A stretch of 64,000 nt of DNA from Sacculina carcini. Taxonomy: Eukaryota; Arthropoda; Thecostraca; Sacculinidae. A program made the translations under genes and the position numbers. The notes below the pieces were generated by a model. The model was given only the letters and a program-made list of their open reading frames with translations, ran no database searches and had not been told where the DNA came from. This document shows, piece after piece, positions 30,872 through 42,086 of the stretch; the stretch's first letter is position 1; the number at the start of each line of letters is the position of its first letter. The stretch is taken from contig OU696595.1 of assembly GCA_916048095.2 (NCBI GenBank), positions 5,910,795 to 5,974,794 of the forward strand, read 5' to 3'.

Positions 30872-31375
30872 AAAAGTTGCATTTATAACTTATTTAATAC
30901 TTATTTCAGATCAATAAAATATTCATTTTTGTGCTCCTTATGACAAACTGATTCTATGACACAAAAGTTGCATTTGTAACAAAAGGTCATCCTAATTGTG
31001 TATATTACCTGAGCTGTGTGTGTATATGTGTGTGAGTGTGTTTGTGTGAATACGTGTTGGTGTGTACGTGTATGCAAATGTGTGTGTATGTGTCGGTGAG
31101 TTTCTACATGACTGGTTTATCAGACGGCAAGTGTGAGCCACAAATACCACAAATACTTGAACAAATTGAGTTTTGTTCTCAGAATCGCAGTGTACCTCAA
31201 ATGGCCAGTGTGCGCGATATAGCTGAATGTGGGTGGTCATGTATGGGTTTTCCAGTTGAACAGCGTATATGCATGCTTTCTACCCGAATATGACCTTGAG
31301 TAACAGTCGTAAATCATATTTTACAACGTGATACCAGAATGATGTGTGCTGCTGAATGTAGATATATTGTTTCTA
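30872..31375. other. non-coding, GT-rich
   Basis: A second ACAAAAGTTGCATTT copy lies at 30961, and a GTGTGT-rich stretch at 31014-31095. No gene is supported. Confidence 0.45.
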
Positions 31376-31732
31376 TTAGCATGAAATACCGCCCTTAGTT
31401 CGGAGCAATTCATGCAATAAAATTCATAATTTATTAATAAAAAATATCGCAAATTCAAAAAAGTAAACTCATAAAAATATGAACCAAATGAATAGTCCAA
31501 ATTTAATCATTTTTCTTCTAATTTTGACAAAATATTTTCCCTCAACCCGCCTCATATTTAAACCAGCCCGTCGTGCGAAACGACTAATAAAATACAATGA
31601 ATCAAAAAGCAAAAAACTTATCCAATAGAAAAGTATAAACTTGCTAATTCTTGTTTTAATTATTGACGAAGTTTTTTCCCTCAACACTGCTCAAATTCAC
31701 ACCCGTCCTTCGTGTGTAGTAATTCAGAAGTG

Positions 31733-32048
31733 TGTAGTGCCGAGTGGCCCCGAGATGACACGCCCTTAGCCAGAACTCTAACGTATATTTAACAGAACTA
31801 AACAGCGATAACAACCTGACACCTAGACGTCCCAATACCGAATGCCCCGCCTCAGTGTGTCTGTGTACCACGAAACAGTGCTTACCAGGAACAATACAAA
31901 ATGCCAACACACCTCCACGTCATTACACGTTAATTCCTAAAGCGTAACCAGAGACAAAACTGAAGCAGTATACACATAAACAAAGCTACGAGAATGAACA
32001 GCGGAACACAAACAGTGGCGCATAAACAGCACAGGTAAGAACATTACA
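31733..32048 (-). repeat. 3' LTR of the Gypsy element
   Basis: 316 bp, TG...CA bounded. It differs from the other LTR at three positions (two close together near 31806, one near 32030). Confidence 0.95.
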
Positions 32049-32059
32049 CACCCCCACAC
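32049..32059 (-). promoter_or_regulatory. polypurine tract
   Basis: GTGTGGGGGTG on the minus strand directly abuts the 3' LTR, as expected for the plus-strand DNA primer. Confidence 0.8.
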
Positions 32060-32066
32060 TTAAGAA

Positions 32067-35000
32067 TTACGTGACATAGTCTCTAAACCTAGCAGGGCGT
32101 CGTCTACGACGACCTCTCGACGAAGGTGGTAACTCTTCGGGGACCGCCTCTGGCGTAATAGACTCCGGAGCCACCGCGTCTGAAGGCGACGTGTCTGCCG
32201 CGTCTGCACGGTCCGCGTCGACACCAACTTCTGTAGTATCGGCCGGCGCTGGTTCCACTACACATTGAGGCTCGGAGGTCGACGACGGTCGGGCAGCACG
32301 AGTCGGGACCAGGTGGTGCGAATTCCGAGTAGACCCGTCTGATAGCCGGAAGGCGGATCCTTGGCGACCTATAATCTGTAAAGGCCCCCGAAATTTCCTA
32401 CCAGTTTTGGGCACATGGCCCGGGATGCGGGCGAACACACGGTCACCAGGCTTCAGTTGCGACGGTTTTACAGCGTGACGTCGGTCGTAGTGCAACTTGT
32501 TTCGACGTTGCTGATTATCCACCCGCTCTCGCGCTCTGTCTTCGTCCGGAGACCTCTGTTGCTGGACCACAGGCAACTTGAGCCGCATGACTCTTCCGTG
32601 CAGCATCACCGACGGTGAGTAACCCGTGGAGCAGTGCGGTGTCGCTCGATAGCTGGCCAACAGACGGCGAGCACGTTCTACGACTCCGCCGTCGTGGTGG
32701 TCCTGTAGCCATGATTTAAAGGTTCGGTTAAACCGTTCTACGGCTCCGTTACCTTGAGGCCAGTAAGCTGACGATCGGTGATGAGTGATATCGCGTTCAG
32801 TGAGGTAGGTTTCGAACTGCTCACTGGTGAACGGAGTACCGTTGTCAGTCACTAGGGACTCGGGGTACCCTTCCCGAGACCAAACGCTGTCCAAGAAGCA
32901 GATAATATTAGTTGATTCGGTAGAAGCCATCAGCCCGACCTCGGCCCACTTGGAGTAATAATCAATCAGCGTCACAGCATACCTGCAGTCAGCCGGCGCA
33001 GACCGTATTGGGCCGACGATGTCGACTCAGAGCTTCATCCATGGTTGTCCCGGAAATTCGACCGGCTGTAGAGGCTCTGTTCGGACGCGGCTGCTGAGAG
33101 TTTTGTCGCTAGAACAGCACTTCTCACACTCAGAGACGATCCGTGTGACGTCTGCGTCCAGGCCAGGCCACCAAGCTACTGCGCGCAGCAGTTGTTTGCA
33201 CCGCACAATGCCGTCGTGTGACGAGTGTGCGTGCTGCAGATACTTTTGCCGTAGACTGTATGGCACCACCACCTGAGTAGCCGCCCTGATCACGAGTTCG
33301 CTGTCGGTAGAGAGCTCGTGTCGCATCGGGAAAAACGGTTTGACAGCTGGCTCGCAGTCTTTTGCCGATTTGGGGAAACCGTGCCGTAACCAGTGACGCA
33401 CTGCTATCAACTGCGAGTCCTTCAAAGACGACTCACGCAGCTTCTCCCTGGACACACAGTTCTCTTCCTCGGACAACAGCGCGATTACCTCGAAGTCGTC
33501 ATCCGCGGCTGTTACTACGTCCTCGGCAGCAGCATCCAGTGGAAGTCGGGATAGCGCGTCGGCACCTGGCAACCGATCGCCTGGCACGTACTGGACGGTA
33601 TACGAAAAAGGCATCAGTCGCGCCTGCCAACGGGCGACTCGGGCACCAGCACGTCCAGTGAACCGGGCAGACAGCACCGACTGCAACGCTGAGTGATCAG
33701 TTCTGAGCGTAAAATGCCGTCCCCACAAAAAATTACGCCACTTCTCGACTGCTTGTATCGCCGCCAGAGCCTCACGTTCCGTCACGGAGTAGTTGGCTTC
33801 GCTGGCCGTGAACCGACGACTCCAAATCGCCACGACGCGCTCTACACCCTGGGCGTCGGCCTGCGATAACACAGCACCGGCACCCTTCTCGCTGGCGTCC
33901 GTGGTGACGAATGTGGTCTTTTTCAAGTCGAACGGTTGTAACGGTTGAGCGGCCTCGATACGTTTTTTTAGCAGCTCGAAGGCGGTGATCTGACGTTCAC
34001 CCCATACGAAACTCATGTTCTTCCGCAGCAGCTCGAACAGAGGGGACGTCACCTCGGCGTACCCCGGCACGAATTTAGCCACCCAGCCGCAGAGTCCCAG
34101 AAAACTCCGTAGTTCCTTGACGTTCTCGGGAGCCGGAGCGTCGCGAATGGCAAGAAGGTGATCGTCTGACGGAGAGACTCCTTCTCCCGACAGAAAAAAT
34201 CCGCAGAATTTTATGCGGGTCTGCGCCTCGGTAGATTTTTCTGTGTTAAGCGTTACGTTGGCCTCCTGCAGTCGTTTCTTGACCAGGGACAGGCGTTCAT
34301 CATGCAGTTGTCGACTAGGTCCACATACGACGATGTCGTCTAAATAGTGGCAACAGCCAGGAATGCCTTCCAGCAGACGGTCCAACAAGCGTTGGAACGC
34401 TGCTCCAGCTGAGACGAGCCCAAACGGCACTCGCCGGAATTGAAAAAGGCCGTCCTGTGTTATGAACGCCGAAATGTTCTTCGATTGTGGGTCCAGCTTC
34501 ATCTGGTGGTATGTGCAGCGTACGTCGAGATGGGAGAAATACCGTCCGTTCAATTGTGATTGCAGCTCCTCCAGCGTCGGTAGAGGGTGCACCTCGTGCA
34601 CAATCTGACTGTTGGGCCCTCTGAGGTCCACGCACAGTCTGATCTCGCCGGAACGTTTCCGCGCGACGACAATCGGACTCACCCAGGGTGAGGCGTCCAC
34701 GCGCTCTATGATGTCCTGAGCAAGCAATTTTCTCAACTCTGCCGAAACATCACTCTGTATGGAGAGCGGCAGTCTACGGAGTGGAATTCGCGTAGGCACA
34801 GCTGATGATTTCAGCCGGATCCGGTGTCGGTAGCCGACGATCGAAGGTAGCTCCTCTGTTTTCGACGATTTTGTTGTCGAGACTGCAGCGATCAGCCCAC
34901 GGTCCGGATGTATGGTGAGACCTAGCATCGAGAGTGCGTCAAGTCCCAGCAGTCCCTCGGACGCGTTGGTGTCGACGATGTAAAACTCGACCGAAGCCGT

Positions 35001-36095
35001 GTGGGAGCCGACGGACACCTGTGTAGGCAAAACCCCGACCACTTTTAGCGGTTGGCGGCCAACGCCAAATAGTCTAGTTGAGGTTGAATGCACCGGCGTA
35101 CCCTTAAAATGCTGACGCGCCAGTGGCAGGCTCAGCACACACACACTCGCTCCGGTGTCGATTTGCAGCTGCACCTCAGCGGAGCGACCAGAATCCACCG
35201 TCAGTCTGGCATCACAGGAAAGACGCTTGGTCTTGTCGGCGCTGCAGGACAGGATCGTGACGCCTTTCACCGGTCCATAACGTCTCACGTTGGTTGCTCG
35301 CCTGTCGTCGGTGGAGTCTGACGACTGACAGACAGCCGCCCAGTGGCCCTTGCGACCACATTTGTTGCAGGTCGAGTCTTTTGCTGGACAGTGCTCTTGT
35401 CGGGGATGGTTGTGCCGTCGACCACAGTGTGTACAGGATGTTGACGAGCGCGCAGGCGGATGACGCGCTGGTGTGCTAGTGGCGTTGGGTTTGCCCCTGA
35501 AACGTACCTTGTTCGCCACAGCGTGCGGTGTACCGTCGTCCTTGGCTGTCCCTGTCATCTGAGCAGACTGTTTCAAAGACAGTTCGTACGCGGTGGCGAC
35601 GGCGAGGAGAGAGTCCAGCGTCAACCTGGAATCCTGTAAGAACCTCTCCCGCAACCGTGGGTGGCGTGTGTGTTCGACAACCTGGTCTCGTATGAGTTCA
35701 TCCGTCAGGGTGCCGAAACTGCACTTCACCGCCAGACCTCGAAGAACTGATACGTAGTCGCTTGTCGACTCAGCCTCGTCTTGTCTGCGCTGTCGAAAAG
35801 TGAAGCGTTCAACGATCACGTTGACTTTAGGGGAGTAATGAGCGCCGATAATTCTTCTGGCTTGGTCGTAGTGACTCTCGCTATCCCGCTTCGTCTCCGC
35901 TGGCAGACTCAGGTACGCTCGCCGGGCTTCGTTGCCGATGCAGTGAATTAACATGGCCTTTCGTCGGTCGTCGCTGAAATTCTCACCTCCGATCGCCAGA
36001 AGGTAATTTTCAAAATCATATATCCAGTTAGACCACGGAGTTTGTGGCGTACCCGGGCTTTGCAAGAATGGTTGCGGAGCGCACACCCCTTCCAT
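32067..36095 (-). pseudogene. Gypsy gag-pol polyprotein, one in-frame stop
   Basis: One frame of 1,342 codons runs from ATG at 36095 (MEGVCAPQPF) to 32067. In order: a gag region, Cys/His knuckles (CTHC..., CNKCGRKGHWAAVC, about residue 240), a protease with DTGA (about 311), RT with YLDD (about 585), RNase H (TTDASEKGAGAVL), an integrase HHCC zinc domain, the integrase core with TDNGTPF and the ERF glutamate, and a GPY/F-like module ending in a basic tail. A single TGA at 33027-33029 lies between the zinc domain and the first core aspartate and truncates integrase. Otherwise the frame is intact. Gag and pol are fused without a frameshift site. Whether the stop is specific to this copy is unknown. 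Confidence 0.9.
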
Positions 36096-36143
36096 TGCAA
36101 GCGTTCAGAAAGAACGAAAAATTTGAAAAAGGCACGTAGAAAA

Positions 36144-36157
36144 CTTACTCGTCGCCA
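36144..36157 (-). promoter_or_regulatory. primer binding site, displaced from the LTR
   Basis: TGGCGACGAGTAAG on the minus strand begins with TGG, complementary to a tRNA CCA end. It would normally lie next to the 5' LTR but is separated from it by 87 nt of inverted LTR sequence. Confidence 0.65.
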
Positions 36158-36168
36158 ATTGTAGTGCT

Positions 36169-36328
36169 GGTTGTTATCGGTGTTTAGTTCTGTTAAATAT
36201 ACGTTAGAGTTCTGGCTAAGGGCGTGTCATCTCAGGGCTCCAATTGTAGTGCCGAGTGGCCCCGAGATGACACGCCCTTAGCCAGAACTCTAACGTATAT
36301 TTAACAGAACTAAACACCAATAACAACC
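36169..36328. repeat. 65-bp inverted repeat spanning the LTR edge
   Basis: 36169-36233 is the reverse complement of 36264-36328 inside the LTR, with one mismatch and a 30-nt spacer. A 13-bp direct repeat CCAATTGTAGTGC (36155-36167 and 36240-36252) brackets the extra piece. The 5' untranslated RNA could fold into a long hairpin here. Confidence 0.9.
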
Positions 36329-36560
36329 TGACACCTAGACGTCCCAATACCGAATGCCCCGCCTCAGTGTGTCTGTGTACCACGAAACAGTGCTTACCAG
36401 GAACAATACAAAATGCCAACACACCTCCACGTCATTACACGTTAATTCCTAAAGCGTAACCAGAGACAAAACTGAAGCAGTATACACATAAACAAAGCTA
36501 CGAGAATGAACAGCGGAACACAAACAGTGGCGCATAAACAACACAGGTAAGAACATTACA
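36245..36560 (-). repeat. 5' LTR of the Gypsy element
   Basis: 316 bp with the same TG...CA ends as 31733-32048. Confidence 0.95.
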
Positions 36561-36756
36561 AAGTGTAACACTATCAAAACAATGTAACTTTCTGTCATCT
36601 CTATAATTCCAGATTAATGCTTCCGCTAAAACAGCATATGCATATAGTTGGCATTGCATGATATTACAAGCCATATCCTTATGCAACTTGAGCGTATGCA
36701 GCTTGCAATTAAACCAATTAAATTACACAGTAAAATTCAGTAGTTTACTTTGTTCC

Positions 36757-37860
36757 CAGTAGCATTTTACCCGCCCGTCGTGCGGAACAATTCATGTGTA
36801 AATATTGAGGACAATAAAGCCTTTCTATTCAGTATAGTGTAGCATTAATTAAACTGTACGCAATAAAACCACACCATCCATGCTTGGAGCTAATATGATG
36901 CATTCTTAATTGTGATTGGGCTTCAGTGAAATTTAATCGGTGTATATTCCTGTGTAATCGCAAGTGGGCATAATAGCTGTCAAATTGGCAATATGTCCTT
37001 TTGACTTTACACCGCCCTAACTTCTTTCGGATACACTTTGGAAAATTAAAAATTATACCGCATTGTAGAAAACAAAAATTTTCCGCAGAATGGTGTAATA
37101 TATTTTAACATCTGACAAATAGTTACTATGAAATAGGTAGAAAAATGAATAAATTTGAGTCGCATGGTGTTCAAGTGCAAATTTGGATGTATTTGAGAAT
37201 TTTGCCAATTTTACACATTTTTTGGATCATTTGTTGGTTTAAATTATATTTCTTCTTGTAGACCACACAATTTTCTACACAATAGTATAGTTTGTATAGC
37301 TGTAACTTTGCTGGTTTATGAGGAATAGATAGCGGAATATTGACCAACATATTCACGGTTTTCAGTGCTAATTTTGCCTTTTTGACTTTGTCATTTTGAC
37401 TTCACACCGCCTTAACTTTTGTTTAATACACTTTGGTAAATTAAAAATTATACCGTGTTATAGATAACAAAATTCCCAGCATGATGAGAGTCTTTATTTA
37501 GATATGCGATAATTACTTTTTGAGAAATAGAGAAAAAAGTATAGTAAATCGGACGCGTGGAGTTTAAATATGATTTTGAATGTATATTGATTTTTTTCCA
37601 TTTGACATGTGTTATGTTTATTTTTGGATATAAATTATAGCCTATTGTGTAGAACAAAAAATTGTCTACACAGTGGTATAATTTGTATTGCTGTATCACT
37701 TCTGGTTTAGGAGATCTGGATGGCAGAATATTAACCCAAATTTTCGCATTTTCAGGGTTCATTTTGTCTTTTTACCGCTATAACTTTTCTTAGTTTTATT
37801 TAAAAAAAAAAATATTTAGCTTAAAGCGTAGACAAAGAATTTCCAACGTGATGGTATAGA
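36757..37860. repeat. diverged satellite-type core of the Helitron-like element
   Basis: It matches the 341-bp family (CCTGTGTAATCGCAAGTG at about 36949) once clearly, then more diverged copies. This indicates a single ancestral unit without the amplification seen at 15010-17180. Confidence 0.7.
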
Positions 37861-37938
37861 TTGTTGGCGGGTACGCTAAGCGGTGGCCGAGAAGTAGCTG
37901 ATAGAAAATTGACCAAGGAGGGTGGGACAGAAACACAG

Positions 37939-37970
<32 letters not shown>

Positions 37971-37991
37971 GATCTCTTTTATATATATAGA

Positions 37992-38329
37992 TACATGCTT
38001 TTATCAGCAGATAATCTCAGACTTGGAGCAAATGTTAGAAGGATTTTTGTGACGCCATTTGGGATTAATGTGTTGAAGGGGTTCTTGCTGTCGTTTTACA
38101 TTAGTTTTTTATATTACAGTGGTTCCCGACCCGGGGATCAGTCGGTCATCTCATCGGTTCGCTAATGGCTCGTAGGAAATAATTATTCTACCACCATAAT
38201 ACATAAGAATACATTCATACTGCAACAATTAGGCTGAATGACGCTTAGGATTCTAAGCACACTGTTATTAAATAAATATTATGACTTGATTAAGACAGAC
38301 CATGATTTAATTAACCCATGTATATGCAG
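37992..38329. other. non-coding, nothing recognised
   Basis: Ordinary AT-rich sequence lies between the Helitron-like end and the SINE. No ORF or repeat stands out. Confidence 0.45.
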
Positions 38330-38577
38330 CTCGCTACCACCGCAGAACCGACCCTCTCCACGCTATGGCGCCACAAGGACGTAAGACGTATTAGAGTGGG
38401 CCACCTCCCCAGAATGCATGGCACAACTCATGACTGATATCTGGTACCATTTACTGCTGGGTTGACAGGGGCTGTGGGATTGTAGAATTCGCCCAATGAA
38501 ATTCTGCTCCGCCGGGTTTCGAACCACGAACCTCCCGCTTGTGAGGCGGGTGTGCTAACAACTGCACCACGGAGCAC
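38330..38577 (-). mobile_element. tRNA-derived SINE
   Basis: A tRNA-like head (38506-38575) is followed on the minus strand by a body of about 175 bp (GGGGCTGTG, GGGGAGGTGGCCCA, GTGGCGCCATAGCGTGG) and an AT-rich end. It lies about 50 bp from the start of copy 2. No target duplication is obvious. Confidence 0.65.
38506..38575 (-). tRNA. tRNA-Val(CAC)-like head of the SINE, not a functional tRNA
   Basis: It folds with a 7-bp acceptor stem (GCTCCGT / GCGGAGC), a 5-bp anticodon stem (CCCGC / GCGGG) and loop CTCACAA (anticodon CAC). The A box TGGTGCAGTTG and B box GGTTCGAAACC fit the pol III consensus. The T stem has mismatches and position 8 is not T, so it is more likely a SINE promoter than a tRNA gene. 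Confidence 0.6.
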
Positions 38578-38587
38578 CACAAAGGTC

Positions 38588-38629
38588 CTAAATATTTCAG
38601 TATTCTGGGCCTAATAATTTCAGTATTCT
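38588..38629. repeat. 22-bp direct repeat at the copy-2 breakpoint
   Basis: ATTTCAGTATTCTGGGCCTA occurs twice in tandem and runs straight into the first base of homology (38630). Confidence 0.75.
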
Positions 38630-38915
38630 GGGCCTAATTATTTCAGTAAAGACAGTTTATAATATCCCGCGTGAATTGATTGAGCAATTATGAACTATGT
38701 GAAAATATAATATCACATATACTGTGCTATTACTTTTGATTTTCCGTAGAATACTTTGTAAAATTACAATATTATTTGCGTGTAATGCGGTAATTTATTA
38801 TTTTCAAGCTAATTGTAATTACAGTTTTGTAATATTAATTGTTTAAATAATAGAAAGTGAGATTTAATAAAGAAAAATGTCATTCAGTTGAAAAAGTGGC
38901 ACTGTTCTTGAGATT

Positions 38916-39019
38916 AGTATTAATGATCCATATTAATGATCAGTATTAATGATCAGTATTAATGATTAGTATTAATGATCAGTATTAATGATCAGTATTA
39001 ATGATCAGTATTAATGATC
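38916..39019. repeat. 13-bp minisatellite, copy 2
   Basis: Eight units of the AGTATTAATGATC type; the second reads CATATTAATGATC. Confidence 0.95.
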
Positions 39020-39666
39020 TTAATACGCTCCTGCTTGCACTGCTTGTTTAAACATTTCTGCATGCATCATAGTTGCAGCGATTCCTCGCTTGTTACTCTG
39101 ATTGCGTGATTGATGATGCCAGCTAGCGTGCAACAATGTCTGTTGTGAATCATGTGCAAGCGAACCCACAACACTTGCAGAATGTCAGTGCGGTTTCAAC
39201 AATGAGTACAGTGACTCGTATTCAGCCATGTGTCCTCTGAACTCAGAGCAATGCGATTTGGCCTGGGTGAGTAATGATAATACTGAACTCAACATAATAC
39301 TGACACGTTGACACATTGAAACATTGTCCTCTTTTTGGTCTGTATTGATTCCGATTTTCTTCAACACTATGGATGTTAAGGCCAACGAAATCATTGATAC
39401 ATGTGTGGTAATTGTAATGAGGCATCATGTGTAGTAATTATAATAAGGCATCATGTGTAGTGCCTATTATAATGAGGCCTAAATGTGTAGCGCTTATTCA
39501 CTGAGTTTTATTCTATCTATTTTCAATTACTCTCAACAAATATGTGAAATTGTATTTGCAAAATCCAATTACATTATGTTTTGACAAATAATTATTCATT
39601 ATTTATTTTAGTTACCCAACACTCACACTTTTATCCGTATGTATTTACCGTAAATGTTCTACATAT

Positions 39667-39761
39667 CCGACAGGCTCTATTAATCCGGCAGGCTCTATTA
39701 ATCCGGCAGGCTCTAGTAATCCGGCAGGCTCAGGTATGGGTTGAAAAATAATCCGGCAGGC
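39667..39761. repeat. 17-18-bp tandem repeat, copy 2
   Basis: At least four AATCCGGCAGGCTCTATT-type units, more than in copy 1; further units flank the copy-2-only block at about 39990-40020. Confidence 0.75.
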
Positions 39762-40077
39762 CTTAATAATCAAGCACGTCCTGGAAAGGCTTATTGAAAC
39801 TGCAACTACGATTCAATTCGTCCTCGCTTGCGATGCGATTGTGGGATTCCATCATAACAAAAGACACGTGGGCGATTATTACACAGAACAATACACTGTG
39901 GAGATACGCGTCTTCTCTCGTCCCCGTTATCAGTGCACTATTTTTGTGTTGCAGTTTTTGCGCAATCCTACCGTGCGGAGTGACCAAAAATAATCCGGCA
40001 GGCTCTTATAATCCGGCACCATACGCAGGGGGGTCGAAAAATAATCCGTCATGTCGGATAAATAGAGCATTGACGGT

Positions 40078-40308
40078 ATGTTGTGTGTGTGTTTGTGTTT
40101 GTGTTTGCGTAGCTTAATGTATACACATGCATTGTTTGTGATACGGCAGGTGATTCTTACCGCACTGGTTTCATTTCTGGTCATTGGTCTGTTAATCTGG
40201 ATCACTGCTATTGATGTCATTCCATTATTCAACAAGTCAGAGTCGACTACGACTGACATTGAGATGTCATACGAGTCGACTACGACTGAATGGTTGTCTT
40301 ATTGGTAA
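40078..40308 (+). CDS. small hydrophobic ORF, copy 2
   Basis: The counterpart of 1392-1643. The upstream ATG frame is closed by TAA, so only the ATG at 40078 remains. The hydrophobic segment and polar tail are kept with several residue changes and one net indel of whole codons. No family is recognised. Confidence 0.2.
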   Translation: MLCVCLCLCLRSLMYTHALFVIRQVILTALVSFLVIGLLIWITAIDVIPLFNKSESTTTDIEMSYESTTTEWLSYW

Positions 40309-41944
40309 ATGTGAGTGGTCTAATGGGACTATTAGCTGCGTTTCCAAACTCAACCATCAACTACAGTCGATCAAATACAAGATTGAATTAAATCTGGTTA
40401 AGTGGAAATAGCTGGGCCTGCTTTTTGGGCGAAATGAAACAAAAATCAAATTTTCCATTCCACGCCTGAAATGTTTGTATTTTTGTATTTTCAAAATTCC
40501 ATACTTGAAGATTAAAGTTTATAAATTTGAAAAACGTCAAGTAGCAGTGGTCACACGAGAAGAAAGTGTGAAATTATCAGCTTCCCATTACATATTGCTT
40601 TGCATGGAGTCTCAAACAATGTTTCGAGTTAATAACAATATTGCAATATTTATATTCTAGCGTTCAGAAGCTCATACTGATAATGAGCTCATAGAAGCTC
40701 ATACAGATGGCTAACTTGCGCATAATCTCACATTATTTCTAAACAAGCAGTACCACTTGAAACAGTTGCAAAAATACGAAATCATCATACAATTGAATTG
40801 GGGAAATGTTGGTCTGAATTTTGAGTGAGGAAATCAGCGAGGTGTAATCTGGAGCAATTACAATTTGTAGTTCTTGTATATATCTAACTCACCATGTCAC
40901 TGTATAAATGTGTTTGTGTTTGTGTGTGTGCGACAGTAATGAACACGTTGGCTGAACTGCAATATATTCATGGACACAATACGAGAGTAACTGCTGACAA
41001 CTCGTTCATACACCCCACTCTAGCACACGGACATACATACACGCTTACACAAGGATCTTGTGTCACGAGCTTCACCGCGTGTATACACACACAGTTACAC
41101 ACCAACATACATACACGCTCACACAATGTTAACGCGACGCAAGGCTATCGTACATCAATGACTCACGCACGTGCAAACGTCATGGGCGTGCTGACACTAC
41201 ATACATACTGGCGCTGTGTGTGAACAGCTGAACAGTGTGGCTTACTGGTGTGATGGATGCATTGTGAATATTATTCACAACTAATAGTACATGTCATACA
41301 ATGACATGCCAGTATATTGCGTTTGTTCTTTTTTGTGTTGTATTGTTTGTTGTTTTGCTTGTGTGTTGTATATATAGTATGGAAATACATGTGTTGTGTC
41401 TGCATTTCTGCGTACTTATAACCAAACACCGGATGTTTAGGCACTGAAATAACAAAAGCGCAAGTTAATGGGCTATTGCTCAGACTTTTATTGATGTTAT
41501 TTATCACTATGATAGGCAAAATTTGCGGAGCGGTGTTAAAATGGATGCTCAATTATTTTGATAACACTATACTAGTTGTTTGGCGTTGTTTTTGTTATGT
41601 GACGAAAAATTACGAAAGGTCGGAAGTCCTGGAATATTTTATCTAATTATGTGAGTTTTAGACTGTAGATTATATGCATTTTAAGCATGTATTCATTAAC
41701 ATTCTATTGGGTAGTAACTCTTAGGTAGCCGAAATATTAACGGTAGGTGTCACTGTAGAGTGCGTATACTTCGAGGCGCAAAAATTTTCCAGTGATAATT
41801 CACATTTTGTTTTTCACTAAAAACGGCATGAAGTCTACCAAGCCTAACCGGTAGCCACGCACGGTGCGTTAGACGCTAGCTACCTGTTTAATACAAACTC
41901 GAGCAGTGTGTTTAAAACCACTGAAATTTCGCTATGATGAAAAG
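40309..41944. other. non-coding stretch, copy 2
   Basis: The counterpart of 1644-3344 without the 44-bp tandem duplication and with a shorter GT run. No gene is seen. Confidence 0.5.
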
Positions 41945-42079
41945 TGAACATATTGGCCACAAGCCACAGTCGAACTTATCGCACTTGGTACGCCTTTGAC
42001 ACTACGCTGGCCGAAGTGAACATATTGCCCTATTGCAGAGTATGGGAGTACTCAGGAAAATATGTGGCTAATATGTTCA
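41945..42079. mobile_element. MITE-like inverted-repeat element, copy 2
   Basis: It has the same terminal inverted repeats as 3345-3477, with small changes at the inner edges. Confidence 0.4.
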
Positions 42080-42086
42080 TAGGGAA

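Larger units (their letters stand above)
31733..36560 (-). mobile_element. Ty3/Gypsy LTR retrotransposon, nearly intact
   Basis: Two 316-bp LTRs, a 5-bp target duplication AAGTG (31728-31732 and 36561-36565), a primer binding site, a polypurine tract and a gag-pol frame are all visible. No env-like ORF is present. LTR identity (3 differences) points to a recent insertion. The empty site can be read from related Helitron-like copies at about 10085 and 14630. Confidence 0.95.
31376..37991 (-). mobile_element. Helitron-like element interrupted by a Gypsy insertion
   Basis: The left end is TTAGCATGAAATACCGCCC (CTAG with its C mutated) after A31375. The right end is CTCTTTTATATATATAGA before T37992. 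The internal order (hairpin modules, then GTGTAACACTATCAAAAC, then satellite-type core from about 36757, then the ACACAC tract) parallels 9732-12259. Without the nested 4.8-kb retrotransposon it is about 1.8 kb long. Confidence 0.65.

Noticed and set aside
31733-36560. Retrovirus-like element with envelope
   Set aside because: After integrase the frame ends close to the polypurine tract; there is no room for an env gene.
38506-38575. Functional tRNA-Val(CAC) gene
   Set aside because: The T stem has mismatches, position 8 is not T, and SINE-body sequence continues without a terminator.
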